From an uncultured Acidobacteriia bacterium (GTDB lineage Bacteria; Acidobacteriota; Terriglobia; Bryobacterales; Bryobacteraceae), in the NCBI GenBank assembly GCA_903875575.1, contig CAIQWJ010000020.1, positions 62,001 to 126,000 on the forward strand: a stretch of 64,000 nt of DNA, in the 5' to 3' direction. The notes under the pieces were generated by a model. The model saw nothing but the letters and a program-made list of their open reading frames with translations, made no database searches and was not told where the DNA came from. Below are positions 34,771-43,856 of the stretch, piece by piece. The first letter of the stretch is position 1. Every line of letters starts with the position of its first letter. Both the position numbers and the translations under genes were made by a program.

Positions 34771-35565
34771 TTACTTCTTCGCCGGGCTGTCGGGCACCGT
34801 TTCGCCGTAGGTGATAGTTTCCGAAGCGCCGAAACGTTTGTAGTTCTGGTAGCGAACCACCATGCGGATACGTTGCGACATGTTGGAGAATTTCAGGACG
34901 TCGTCCGCGTGGGTGTAGGTGGGGAACCAGTATTTGCCGTCGATCTGCTCGCGATAGGTTTCGAAATTTGGAAACTGGTGGTCTTTGGACGTGATGCCGA
35001 CGCCTTTGCCGAAGGTTTTGACGATCTGGAAGTCGCGGTCGTCCACCCAGATGGTGCCCTGAAAGTAACGCTCGTTCTTCACCATTTTCTTCGGCTTAAC
35101 GGTGAAGGAGTAGCAGGGAATTTCGTCGACGTTCTGCTTGCCGATGTAGGCAATGTCGTATTTATCGACGTCTTCACTGGTGAGGACGAAGGGCTGGACG
35201 CTGCGGAGATCCTGCTCGTCCTGCGGGTCCAGACTAATGTGCTGGAGCGACACGACCGGGGCGTAGATGACCTTTTCCGAGCGTTGTTTGTTCGGGCCGA
35301 AGATGATGTCGGAGGTGATTTCCCAGCTGCCTTCAGGGCGACCGGAGGCGTCGAGTTCTTCCATCTTGACTACCTGGCGGTAAGTGTACTGCTCGCGGGC
35401 TTTGCGGAATTCGGATTCCTTAGCGGCGAACTTCCGGATGATCTCGTCCGGGTTGGGGGCCGGTTCGGAGGCCTTAGGGGTGCTTTGAGCCAGGCCAATG
35501 CCCTGCCCAGTTAGCAATACGGTCACGCCAAGAATCGCGCTGAGAGAAAGAGATCGCACCGTCAT
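34771..35565 (-). CDS. Secreted LolA-like outer-membrane-lipoprotein-sorting-type protein
   Basis: The 264-residue protein has a signal peptide (1-27, ending GLAQ). The mature part (about 45-255) has the beta-rich layout of the LolA/LolB-like fold (EQYTYRQVVKMEEL, GTIWVDDRDFQIVKTFGKGVG, FPTYTHADDVLKF), as in many acidobacterial proteins annotated only by fold. Lipid or lipoprotein handling is inference. It starts 6 nt after a CATAAT box. Confidence 0.65.
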   Translation of the reverse strand: MTVRSLSLSAILGVTVLLTGQGIGLAQSTPKASEPAPNPDEIIRKFAAKESEFRKAREQYTYRQVVKMEELDASGRPEGSWEITSDIIFGPNKQRSEKVIYAPVVSLQHISLDPQDEQDLRSVQPFVLTSEDVDKYDIAYIGKQNVDEIPCYSFTVKPKKMVKNERYFQGTIWVDDRDFQIVKTFGKGVGITSKDHQFPNFETYREQIDGKYWFPTYTHADDVLKFSNMSQRIRMVVRYQNYKRFGASETITYGETVPDSPAKK

Positions 35566-35571
35566 ATTCCT

Positions 35572-35577
35572 ATTATG
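35572..35577 (-). promoter_or_regulatory. -10-like box of the LolA-like gene
   Basis: CATAAT on the minus strand ends 6 nt before the ATG at 35565. It matches TATAAT at 5 of 6 positions. Confidence 0.4.
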
Positions 35578-35612
35578 CGACGTTTGGGATGGGTTTGTGG
35601 TTCCGGGGGCGG

Positions 35613-36167
35613 CTACTGCGGCAGTGCCGGCAGCTCCGGCTGGCTGGTCGACTGAGATGCCGGCGACACCGTCGCGGGCAGCGCCGCCGCTTCCGGAGCG
35701 CCTGCGGACTTCGCGCCCAACCCCAACCCGATCAGCGACGGCGCATTGATCTTGCCGTTTGGGGTCATCTTCTGGGCCATCTGGAAACGCTGCATGGCAC
35801 CGATCGAATCGGCATCCCAGGTACCCGTTGGCTCGCCCTTCAGATAGCCTTTGTCGATCAGGGCCTGCTGGATCTCGCGGTAGCGGTCGGCCGTGGGTGC
35901 CAACTGGCGGGAACGCCAGGAAGCTGCTGCGGGAGCCTTTTTCCCACCCTTGCCTTTGGCGGAAGAAGCGGCAACTTTACCCGCTGGTTTCTTCGCGCCG
36001 GCTTTTGGCGAAGCCTTCACAGCGCTCTTTGCCGGGTTGGCCGAAACGCCCGCTTTCTTCTTCACCGCCGATTTCTTCGTAGTCGGCTTCGTGGCCGCCG
36101 CCGCGCCTGAAATACCGGCGAACGCGCAGATGACGCACAGAACGAGCGTGGCTGGAATGGATCTCAT
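35613..36167 (-). CDS. Secreted peptidoglycan-binding protein with Lys/Ala-rich linker
   Basis: The ATG at 36167 opens a 184-residue protein with a signal peptide, a Lys/Ala/Pro-rich low-complexity stretch (about 25-85) and a peptidoglycan-binding-1 domain (about 95-145, with YREIQQALIDKGYLKGEPTGTWDADSIGAMQRFQ). It probably binds the cell wall in the periplasm; no enzymatic domain is present. It follows the degQ gene on the same strand, but a hairpin and T-run lie in between. Confidence 0.83.
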   Translation of the reverse strand: MRSIPATLVLCVICAFAGISGAAAATKPTTKKSAVKKKAGVSANPAKSAVKASPKAGAKKPAGKVAASSAKGKGGKKAPAAASWRSRQLAPTADRYREIQQALIDKGYLKGEPTGTWDADSIGAMQRFQMAQKMTPNGKINAPSLIGLGLGAKSAGAPEAAALPATVSPASQSTSQPELPALPQ

Positions 36168-36173
36168 GGTCGC

Positions 36174-36202
36174 AAAAAAGAAGGGGACGGTAAACCGCCC
36201 CC
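36174..36202 (-). terminator. Intrinsic terminator after degQ
   Basis: On the minus strand GGGGGCGG (36202-36195) pairs with CCGTCCCC (36190-36183) around a TTTA loop and runs into TTCTTTTTT. It lies between the degQ stop and the peptidoglycan-binding gene. A TACAAT box at 36211-36216 sits just upstream of the hairpin, so transcripts from it would start with this structure. Confidence 0.75.
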
Positions 36203-36233
36203 TCCCTGTCATTGTACGCGTTGGAAACGCCGC

Positions 36234-37907
36234 CTAGTTGGCGTCCGCCGGCAGACGGCCCGCCGGGAACAACGGGAGCCAGTTGCCGCCGCCACGTGCG
36301 CTGTTACCAGCCTGCCGGGCGATATGGAACACCACCGCCGCACCGGGCTTCAATGAAGCCTGGATTCGCTTCACGTCTTCCGGTGAATTAATGGCCTCGC
36401 GGTTGAGTTCGAGCAGGATATCGCCCTTCTCGATGCCGATGGAATCGGCGAACGAATCGGGGTCCACGGACTGGATTTCCACGCTGCCCGTGCCGGTGTA
36501 ACCCATGCTCTGCTTCATCGACGAAGTCAGCGGAGTCAGCGTGATACCGAACTTCATCTTCACGCCTTCCGGGGACTTCTCATCAACAGTGCTGGAAACC
36601 ACCGCGTTCTCGGCGAAGGTCTTGGCGCGATCCGCCACCGAAACCGTCAACGTCATTGGTTTCTTGTCGCGTATGACGCCGATCTTCAGCGGCGTGCCGA
36701 TTTCACTATCGGCAACCGTGTCGATAAGTTCCTGTCCCTTGTTGATGTTCTTCCCGTTGATGGAGACGATGATGTCCTGTGGCTTCATGCCAGCCTTCTC
36801 CGCCGGGCCATCCTTCACCACTTCTCCCACGAAAACGCCATTCTTCGCGCCGTAGACTTCGAGCAGCGCGGGAGTACGGGAATCTTCGGGCTGGAACTTG
36901 ATGCCGATGGATCCGCGGGTCACCTTACCCTCGCGAATGATGTTGTTGTAAACCTTCACGGCCATGTTGCTGGGCAGTGCGAAACCGATACCCTGATAAC
37001 CGCCGCTTTCGCTGGCGATCATCGTATTGATACCGATCACTTCGCCGTTGATATTGATCAGCGGCCCGCCGCTGTTGCCAGGGTTGATGGCTGCGTCGGT
37101 CTGGATGAAGTGTTTGAAGCTGCTCTTGGTCTGGGTGGCGCTCTCTCTCGGCTCTTCCACGTCGCGCGCCAGCGCGCTGATGATGCCAGCGGTCACTGTC
37201 GCCTGAAAGCCGAGCGGCGAGCCGATAGCCACGGCCCAATCGCCCACCTGCATGGAATCGGAATTCCCCATCTTCGCGACGGCCAGGTCCTTGCGATCAA
37301 TCTTTATGACGGCGAGATCGGTATCGGGATCCTGGCCGATGATCTTCGCCGGGTATTCGGTATCGTCGCCGGTGAAGCGAACCGTGATCTTCGTGGATTT
37401 ATCCACCACGTGATTGTTCGTCATGATGTAGCCGTTCCTGTCGACGACCACACCGGAGCCAGTCGCACGCGAAGGCATCTGTTCGCCGCCGAACGGGTTG
37501 ATCTGCATACCTCCGCCACCGCCACCGAAGAAGCGGCGGAACAGATCCTGCGGATCGGTGCTGTTCGGATCGCCGTTATCGTCAGGCTGCGACGGCTGGA
37601 TTCGCTGATTGCCGCCGCGGCGACCGTTGCCATTGCGGGCCTGTGGGCTTGGTTTAACGCCGAACTCCACGGAAATATTGACCACCGTGGGTTCCAGCTT
37701 CTTGGCGATACCCGCGAAAGAACTCTGCATCTGGCTCGGGCTCGGAACGGTTAGCGGCGTAGCGTCCGGCGCGGCACTTCCCTGTGCGCGGGCCGCCTTC
37801 ACGCCGGTCTGCGCCACCGTGCCGATGAGGACACCCATCGCCAGAGTGAAAACGATCATTGTGAATGAAAGGAACTTCTGGTTCCGTGCCTTTTCGTAAA
37901 AGCTCAT
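36234..37907 (-). CDS. degQ: DegQ/HtrA-type periplasmic serine protease
   Basis: This 557-residue protein has an N-terminal membrane anchor/signal (about 12-34), a trypsin-like domain with the catalytic triad His166 (NNHVVD), Asp197 (DTDLAVIKI) and Ser279 (GNSGGPL), and two PDZ domains. HtrA proteases digest or refold damaged periplasmic proteins. A Gly/Asn-rich insertion (90-140) before the catalytic domain is somewhat long. It has its own terminator downstream. The divergent or upstream EamA gene starts elsewhere and is not clearly linked. Confidence 0.94.
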   Translation of the reverse strand: MSFYEKARNQKFLSFTMIVFTLAMGVLIGTVAQTGVKAARAQGSAAPDATPLTVPSPSQMQSSFAGIAKKLEPTVVNISVEFGVKPSPQARNGNGRRGGNQRIQPSQPDDNGDPNSTDPQDLFRRFFGGGGGGMQINPFGGEQMPSRATGSGVVVDRNGYIMTNNHVVDKSTKITVRFTGDDTEYPAKIIGQDPDTDLAVIKIDRKDLAVAKMGNSDSMQVGDWAVAIGSPLGFQATVTAGIISALARDVEEPRESATQTKSSFKHFIQTDAAINPGNSGGPLININGEVIGINTMIASESGGYQGIGFALPSNMAVKVYNNIIREGKVTRGSIGIKFQPEDSRTPALLEVYGAKNGVFVGEVVKDGPAEKAGMKPQDIIVSINGKNINKGQELIDTVADSEIGTPLKIGVIRDKKPMTLTVSVADRAKTFAENAVVSSTVDEKSPEGVKMKFGITLTPLTSSMKQSMGYTGTGSVEIQSVDPDSFADSIGIEKGDILLELNREAINSPEDVKRIQASLKPGAAVVFHIARQAGNSARGGGNWLPLFPAGRLPADAN

Positions 37908-37932
37908 ATCGTGTAAATTCTCCGGTTTTGCT

Positions 37933-38802
37933 TCAGTTCGATTTTGCCGATTTCATTTCTACCAGCAGAACGCCTGCGAGGATCAAGCCCGCTCCTATTT
38001 TACCGCGATCAGTCAGGATTTCTCCTGTTACCAGGTAAGCCGTCACCCAGGCGAATGCCGGTTCCAGCGCCATAATGAGCGCTGTCCGAGCCGCCGTAGT
38101 GTATTGCTGGGCCCACGCCACCGTGGTAAAAGCCACCGCCGTTGCGAGGACTCCGGTTCCCAGGATCGCCCCACCCAGTGCCGGGGTGGCATGCAGATGT
38201 ACTGGCAGTTCGAAAACCACAGCCGAAAGAACCGCCAGCAACGCGGCGACTGTTATCTGGACCACAGCCACAGTTTCAAACCCGGACGCTGGAGAAATAT
38301 GACCCACCACAACAAGATGCAGAGCGAATGCTAGCGCGCAAAGCAGACTCAGCAGATCTCCGGTACTCATTCCGAATCCATCGGCAGGCAACGTCATCAT
38401 CGCCATGCCGAAAGACGCGATCATAATCCCGACGACCTCGAATTTCCGCAGTCTGATTCTGTAGACGAGCGAGTTTGCCAAAGGTACCATCGGGATGGCC
38501 AGACCTGTCAGAAAGGCGGCTTTTGAGGGCGTGGTGAGGGACAAACCCTCGGTTTGCAGGGCGAAACCCAGAAAAAGCAGGGCACCGGCGAGAGCCGCCG
38601 ATCCCACCCGGGCCAATTTGACCCGCCTGCCGTAAATAGCCCACAGGATAGCTGCAGCAATGGTGAACCGGGAGACCAAAAAGAGAAACGGGGAAACATT
38701 CGCCAGTGCCCCTTTGACGATGACGAACGTGGTGCCCCAGATTGCCACGACTCCGAAAAGGGCCAGTTCCGCCGTTGCGCGCCTTGCGGGCGGTGCCGTC
38801 AT
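37933..38802 (-). CDS. EamA-family (DMT) transporter
   Basis: An approximately ten-helix membrane protein of 289 residues (MTAPPARRATAELALFGVVAIWGTTF start; EamA repeats around 15-140 and 150-285). DMT proteins export small metabolites; the substrate is unknown. I chose ATG 38802 because it overlaps the stop of the M20 peptidase by 4 nt (ATGA), giving translational coupling; the longer frame upstream has no transporter-like residues. So a peptidase and a transporter form one unit. Confidence 0.85.
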   Translation of the reverse strand: MTAPPARRATAELALFGVVAIWGTTFVIVKGALANVSPFLFLVSRFTIAAAILWAIYGRRVKLARVGSAALAGALLFLGFALQTEGLSLTTPSKAAFLTGLAIPMVPLANSLVYRIRLRKFEVVGIMIASFGMAMMTLPADGFGMSTGDLLSLLCALAFALHLVVVGHISPASGFETVAVVQITVAALLAVLSAVVFELPVHLHATPALGGAILGTGVLATAVAFTTVAWAQQYTTAARTALIMALEPAFAWVTAYLVTGEILTDRGKIGAGLILAGVLLVEMKSAKSN

Positions 38803-40058
38803 TGGCTTTCGGCCGTGGCGAGCAGGGCGGCCGCGGTAAGCAGAGCCCGCTTCAGACCGAGATCCCTGCCTGACGGACGATACCATTCCGACGTGGTATG
38901 AGCGCCGCCGCCGTGACCGCCGGCACCGATGGAAACTGCGGGAATTCCCATCGCAAGCGGAATGTTGGCATCGGTGGAAGCACAATCGGAACGGGCGCGA
39001 ATGCCGAGGTGGGCGTCCACGGAGCGAAGCGTTCGGAGCAACGGAGCGGCGTCATCCAGTTTACCTGCCGGGCGACGGCCAATTTCGCGTATTTTCGCTG
39101 TTATTTTCGCACCGATGGCCCGGGCGTTTTCCTGCTCTTCCGCCCGGAAAACAGCAGCCTGAAGGGCATCTGACAGCGCCTCAATCTTCAGGTTATCCTC
39201 TGACCGGATATCCACCTTCACGCGGGCCAGGGCGGGAATGGCATTAACGCTGGAGCCGCCCTCAATCAGACCGGCATTGATGGAGGCGCGCGGGCTGGCA
39301 CGAGGATCGAGCGGGTTGGAATCCACAAAATCCGCCACGGCACGAGTGAGAGCGTGAACGGGATTTCCGATGCCAAAATCGGCCCAACTGTGGCCGCCAG
39401 GCCCTGTAAAGCTGATCTCAAAGCGTCGACTCCCCAATGCCTGGGTAGTGATGTGATCAAGCGCGGCTCCGTCCAGCACCAGGAAAGCGGCGATTTGGGC
39501 TATGAGTGAAGGCTGACCGCAGATGTGCCTCATGCCGCGCAGGTTACCCTCACCCTCTTCACCCACGTTCGCGACCAGCAGAAGCCGCCGCCAAAGCGGT
39601 TCCTCGCTCGTCGGTGTGGACGTTTGACGTATAGCTCGGGCAATAGCCAGCAGACCAGCCAAACCCGCGCCATTATCAGAAACACCGGGACCGAGAAGCA
39701 CGCCTTCGGGATCCACTGAGATGTCCTCTTTGATCCGTGGGGCCAGGACCGTATCCAGATGGGCCGTGAGCGCCACCATCATGCCCACCGGGTGCGGATC
39801 GAGTGACGCCAGGACATTGCCCTCGGCATCGATACCAGCATGCCAGCCCAGAACTCGGAACTGCGCGGCCATCCATTCGGCGCGCGGAAGTTCATGAAAA
39901 GTGGGTGCGGCGACGCGGCAAAGCTGGAGGTGAATGTCGTTCACCCAGGGCTTATCCTTCGTGAAGAACTGGAGTGCGTCGCGGACGGTGCTGCGCTCGG
40001 CAAGATCGCCGATACTACCGATCAGGCTGGAAGCGACGGTCGCGGATGGGGTTGCCAC
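38799..40058 (-). CDS. M20/M42-type zinc peptidase
   Basis: A 419-residue metallopeptidase of the M20 family (PepT/ArgE/DapE/M42-like). Candidate metal ligands lie in ALTAHLDTV, GPGVSDNGAGLAG, GEEGEGN and the final GAGGHGGGAHTTSEW. A lid domain (about 200-310) is present. The start is GTG 40058, just after a TACACT box 6 nt upstream; the longer frame starting 40142 includes no conserved residues. Coupled to the EamA transporter, it may cleave a peptide or N-acyl compound whose product is exported. Confidence 0.85.
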   Translation of the reverse strand: MATPSATVASSLIGSIGDLAERSTVRDALQFFTKDKPWVNDIHLQLCRVAAPTFHELPRAEWMAAQFRVLGWHAGIDAEGNVLASLDPHPVGMMVALTAHLDTVLAPRIKEDISVDPEGVLLGPGVSDNGAGLAGLLAIARAIRQTSTPTSEEPLWRRLLLVANVGEEGEGNLRGMRHICGQPSLIAQIAAFLVLDGAALDHITTQALGSRRFEISFTGPGGHSWADFGIGNPVHALTRAVADFVDSNPLDPRASPRASINAGLIEGGSSVNAIPALARVKVDIRSEDNLKIEALSDALQAAVFRAEEQENARAIGAKITAKIREIGRRPAGKLDDAAPLLRTLRSVDAHLGIRARSDCASTDANIPLAMGIPAVSIGAGGHGGGAHTTSEWYRPSGRDLGLKRALLTAAALLATAESQ

Positions 40059-40064
40059 CAAACT

Positions 40065-40070
40065 AGTGTA
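40065..40070 (-). promoter_or_regulatory. -10-like box of the M20 peptidase
   Basis: TACACT on the minus strand lies 6 nt before the GTG at 40058. It supports that start and a leaderless transcript. Confidence 0.4.
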
Positions 40071-40149
40071 GCGGCCCGTGACTTCGCGACGGGCAAAGAC
40101 ACACCAAAATGTGCTATCTCTGTGAGAGACGCCTTTAGACAAACCTTAC

Positions 40150-41874
40150 ATGCCGAACACGCTTCGACTGGTTCTGATTAAGCCCTCCCACTACGACAAT
40201 GACGGTTATGTCATCCAGTGGTTCCGGTCCGCCATGCCTTCAAATACGCTGGCGGTGCTGTATGGCCTCGCGCTCGATTGCAAAGAGCGAAAGGTTCTGG
40301 GGCCGGATGTCGATATCGACATCACCGCGATCGACGAAACGAATACACGCGTCCACGTGGACCGGCTGATTCGGGAATTGCGCGGACGTCGCGCCCTGGT
40401 GGCGCTGGTGGGAGTGCAATCCAATCAGTACCCGCGTTCCATGGACATGGCGAAGCAATTCCGCGCCGCCGGAATTCCCGTCTGTATGGGCGGTTTTCAC
40501 GTTTCCGGGACGCTTTCCATGCTGCCGGGGATTCAGCCGGAAGTGCAGGAGGCGATGGATCTCGGCATCTCTTTGTTTGCGGGAGAGGCCGAGGGACGCT
40601 TCGAACAGGTACTGCTCGATTTGTGGAACGGCACCATGAAGCCGCTCTACAATTTCATGGACGATCTGCCGGGGCTCGATGGCGTCCCCTACCCTCTTCT
40701 GCCTGCCTCGCGCGTGAAGCGGACTGGCGGGACAATTACGAGCTTCGACGCCGGGCGCGGCTGTCCGTTCCAGTGCTCCTTCTGCACCATCATCAATGTC
40801 CAGGGCCGCAAGTCGCGCCGCAGGAGTCCGGACGAGATTGAAAAGATTGTCCGCACGAATCTTTCGCAGGGGATCAACCGGTTCTTCATTACGGATGATA
40901 ACTTCGCCCGGAATACGGACTGGGAACGAATTTTCGATCGGCTGATCGAAATGCGCGAAAACGAAAAGGCGAACATCAAGTTCATCATCCAGGTGGACAC
41001 GATGTGCCACCGATTGCCGCGCTTTATCGAAAAGGCCGGACGCGCAGGAGTGGCGCGGGTCTTCATCGGGCTGGAGAGCATAAACCCGGCCAGCCTGAAA
41101 TCGGCCAATAAGAAGCAGAACAAGATCGCCGAATACCGGAAGATGCTGCTCGAGTGGAAAAAGGCGCGCGTGACGGTTTTCGCGGGTTATATTCTGGGCT
41201 TCCCGGGCGAGACGCAGGAAACGATTCGGCGCGATATCGAAGTCATACGCCGCGAATTGCCCATCGATCTACTGGAATTCCATTGCCTGACTCCTCTGCC
41301 CGGCTCGGAAGATCACCAGAAGCTTTTTAAGAACGGCACGTATCTGGATCCGGATCTCAACAAGTACGATCTGGAGCACGTGACCACTACCCATGACACG
41401 ATGAGCATGGAGCAGTGGCGGCAGGCTTATGACGAAGCGTGGGATATCTTCTATGCGCCGGAGCACATCCGTACGATTATGCGTCGCGCGGCGGCGACGG
41501 GGATCAATGCCGGGAACATGATGTTTCTGCTGCTCTGGTACTGGACCTGCGAAAAACTGGAGAAGGTGCATCCGCTTCAGGGCGGCTACCTGCGGCGCAA
41601 GTACCGTAAAGACCGGCGACCCACCATGCCGGTAGAGAGCGTTTTCACTTTCTATCCGAAGTATGTCTATGAACTGGTCTACAAGCACGTCGTGCTGGCG
41701 GGCCAGATCATTCGCTTTGGGAAATTCCGCTATGAACTAAAGCGCGACCCCGAAGCCAAGAACTTCCGCGATGTGGCACTGACGCCGGTGCTGGAAGAAG
41801 ATACGTCCACGCTGGATCTGCTGCGGGTGCTGGAGAATCCGAAACCGCAGCACGCCACCCTCAGCGCGGGATAG
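40150..41874 (+). CDS. B12-binding-type radical SAM protein
   Basis: A 574-residue protein with a cobalamin-binding-like N-domain (about 10-180, VALVGVQSNQYPRSMDMAKQFRAAGIPVCMGGFHVSG) and a radical SAM domain with the CPFQCSFC cluster motif (C205, C209, C212), followed by an ELP3/MiaB-type TIM-barrel end and a long C-terminal region. This fits the large group that methylates or otherwise modifies unactivated carbons, for example in hopanoid or natural-product synthesis. The canonical DxHxxG of base-off B12 enzymes was not seen. No obvious partner gene adjoins, so the substrate is unknown. Confidence 0.85.
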   Translation: MPNTLRLVLIKPSHYDNDGYVIQWFRSAMPSNTLAVLYGLALDCKERKVLGPDVDIDITAIDETNTRVHVDRLIRELRGRRALVALVGVQSNQYPRSMDMAKQFRAAGIPVCMGGFHVSGTLSMLPGIQPEVQEAMDLGISLFAGEAEGRFEQVLLDLWNGTMKPLYNFMDDLPGLDGVPYPLLPASRVKRTGGTITSFDAGRGCPFQCSFCTIINVQGRKSRRRSPDEIEKIVRTNLSQGINRFFITDDNFARNTDWERIFDRLIEMRENEKANIKFIIQVDTMCHRLPRFIEKAGRAGVARVFIGLESINPASLKSANKKQNKIAEYRKMLLEWKKARVTVFAGYILGFPGETQETIRRDIEVIRRELPIDLLEFHCLTPLPGSEDHQKLFKNGTYLDPDLNKYDLEHVTTTHDTMSMEQWRQAYDEAWDIFYAPEHIRTIMRRAAATGINAGNMMFLLLWYWTCEKLEKVHPLQGGYLRRKYRKDRRPTMPVESVFTFYPKYVYELVYKHVVLAGQIIRFGKFRYELKRDPEAKNFRDVALTPVLEEDTSTLDLLRVLENPKPQHATLSAG

Positions 41875-41996
41875 TATCAACATTCCGCAAACTCAATGGA
41901 ATTGATCGGAAGTTTTCCGCCGTCGTTTCATTGGAAGCCCCTCCTAACCCAGGCAAAGCGGTGTATGATTTCTCAGGAGAGTGAGGCTCCAACGTT

Positions 41997-43817
41997 ATGA
42001 AAGTTTTCCTGACCGCATCGATCATTCTTGCCGGCTCTTTGAGCGCGTACGCCCAGTCAGTTCCGGACCAGACCACGCTGGATGTGGTTGCCACAGACAA
42101 GGCGGGGTTTGTGAAGGGACTCACCGCCAAAGACATCAAAGTCTGGGTAGATAGCAAGGAGCAATCGGTCACCTCCGCCGCCATTCGCTCCGCTGAGAAG
42201 CACGCGGTTGTACTCCTGTTTGACGCCACTTCGATTTCCGTACAGCAACAGGCCGACATACGAGGCTACGTTGCGAAGTTCATCGATGCCGCGGTCACTC
42301 CCAATACGTATATGGAAGTTGTCACCTATTCCACAGGCATGACCGTGCTACAGCCGTTCACCACGAACCCGGCGCTCCTGAAAACGGCGCTCAACGGTAC
42401 CGCGGCCAGTACTGTCGCCAGTAGTGCCGCAGGCGGTGGCGGCGGCGGGGCCACTCTGGGTGGCCGCGCCACGGGCCAGACGTCACTGGGCGATTCATCC
42501 GCCTCCGGGAACGATGTCATGAAGAGCCAGCAGATGATGGAGTCACTGCGGGCATTCCTCGATTCGCTGGCACCTGTCAGGGGGCGAAAGGCAGTGATTT
42601 TCTTCACCGGCGGACAGGCTTTTTCGTCGGACGCGACGGTACAGGTCAACAACGCGCTCGATGCCGCCAACAGGGCTAACGTTGCCATTTACGGAGTCTC
42701 CGATAATACCGCGTATGCCAAAACGTTTTCCGACGCAACCGGCGGAACGTCGCTCAAGGTAACAGGGTCAATGCCGGCCGCTTTGCAGCAGATCATTCAG
42801 GAGCAGGACGCCGCTTACGCGGTCGCGTTTTCAGATCCGGGCGGCACCGGTTGTCACCAATTGCGTGTCAAGGCCGATCCAGCCGGGGTGGACCTCCGTG
42901 CGGCCAAGTCATTCTGCTCGCCCAACAAGACTGACGCACTGGCCGGGACCGCTGCCGGTAAGGATCTGGATGCCCGCCTCGGCGGCACCGCAGCCGGCAA
43001 CCTGGGCGTATCGGTGCAGGCCCCGTGGTTCGCCGGCAAAGGTCCTCAGACCCGCGTTGCAGTTGCAATTGACGCTGCCAGTTCCGGCATGAAGTTCCAG
43101 AAAGTGAAAGGTGGCGTCCACGCCGAACTCAATGCGGCCGGAGCGGCGTATCATAAGGATGGCACCGTGGCCGCTCATTTCAGCGAAACTCTGCCCTTCG
43201 ATTTTGCCGACCAGAAACAGGCAGATGCGTTTCTTAAACTGCCCTTCCACTATGAGAACCAGTTGATGCTGTCTCCGGGCGACTACAGCATCAAAGCCGC
43301 TATCAGCCCCGGCGGCGACGTCTTCGGCAAGGCTGAAGTGCCCATCTCCATTGAAGGTGCCGACCTGGCAAAATTCAGCGCGGGCGGCATCGCGTTGAGC
43401 CGCGAGCTGCGCAACCTCAGCAGCGGCGCTTCGGGCCTTCCCACCGACATGCTGGAAGGTGTCACGCCTCTGGTGGCCAGCGGTAAGCAGATCGTGCCCA
43501 CCGGCAATGCGAAATTCCAGAAGGGGGAGCGCGCCTTGTTCTACGTGGAAATCTACGAGCCCGCGCTGGCGTCCGGCGCGACCGCCCAGGTTTCCATGCG
43601 CTTTCGCGTGCTGGAACGCGCCTCCGGAGCCATGAAGTCCGATAGCGGCGATGCCAGTGTTGCGGGCTACATCAAGGCGGGCAATTCCGTAATTGGGGCG
43701 GCGTCTACCGTTCCCACCGCTGCGTTGACGCCGGGTGCTTATCGACTGGAGATCACAGCGACCCACGCCAGCGGCCCGGAAAAGGTCGTGCGCACGGTGG
43801 ATTTCGAACTGAACTAG
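41997..43817 (+). CDS. VWFA-related secreted protein with Gly-rich insert
   Basis: A 606-residue protein with a signal peptide (ending SAYAQ) and a VWA-like domain. The N-module DVVATDKAGFVKGLTAKDIKVW and strands LFDATSIS and GRKAVIFFTGG define the acidobacterial VWFA type. A Gly/Ala/Ser-rich insert (about 138-170) lies in the domain. The C-terminal half has beta-rich modules. It is a clear paralogue of the gene at 48761, with the same order and a related last strand. Divergent from nothing; it converges with the SGNH gene and shares a terminator. Confidence 0.86.
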   Translation: MKVFLTASIILAGSLSAYAQSVPDQTTLDVVATDKAGFVKGLTAKDIKVWVDSKEQSVTSAAIRSAEKHAVVLLFDATSISVQQQADIRGYVAKFIDAAVTPNTYMEVVTYSTGMTVLQPFTTNPALLKTALNGTAASTVASSAAGGGGGGATLGGRATGQTSLGDSSASGNDVMKSQQMMESLRAFLDSLAPVRGRKAVIFFTGGQAFSSDATVQVNNALDAANRANVAIYGVSDNTAYAKTFSDATGGTSLKVTGSMPAALQQIIQEQDAAYAVAFSDPGGTGCHQLRVKADPAGVDLRAAKSFCSPNKTDALAGTAAGKDLDARLGGTAAGNLGVSVQAPWFAGKGPQTRVAVAIDAASSGMKFQKVKGGVHAELNAAGAAYHKDGTVAAHFSETLPFDFADQKQADAFLKLPFHYENQLMLSPGDYSIKAAISPGGDVFGKAEVPISIEGADLAKFSAGGIALSRELRNLSSGASGLPTDMLEGVTPLVASGKQIVPTGNAKFQKGERALFYVEIYEPALASGATAQVSMRFRVLERASGAMKSDSGDASVAGYIKAGNSVIGAASTVPTAALTPGAYRLEITATHASGPEKVVRTVDFELN

Positions 43818-43856
43818 TGGTGCGTTATCGGGCAGCGGGACACGCTGCCCCACCAC
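43817..43856. terminator. Bidirectional terminator between the VWFA and SGNH genes
   Basis: GGGCAGCG (43830-43837) pairs with CGCTGCCC (43843-43850), and the outer GTGGTG/CACCAC (43817-43822 with 43851-43856) extends the stem across a bulge. It lies between two convergent genes and could stop both. Confidence 0.7.
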
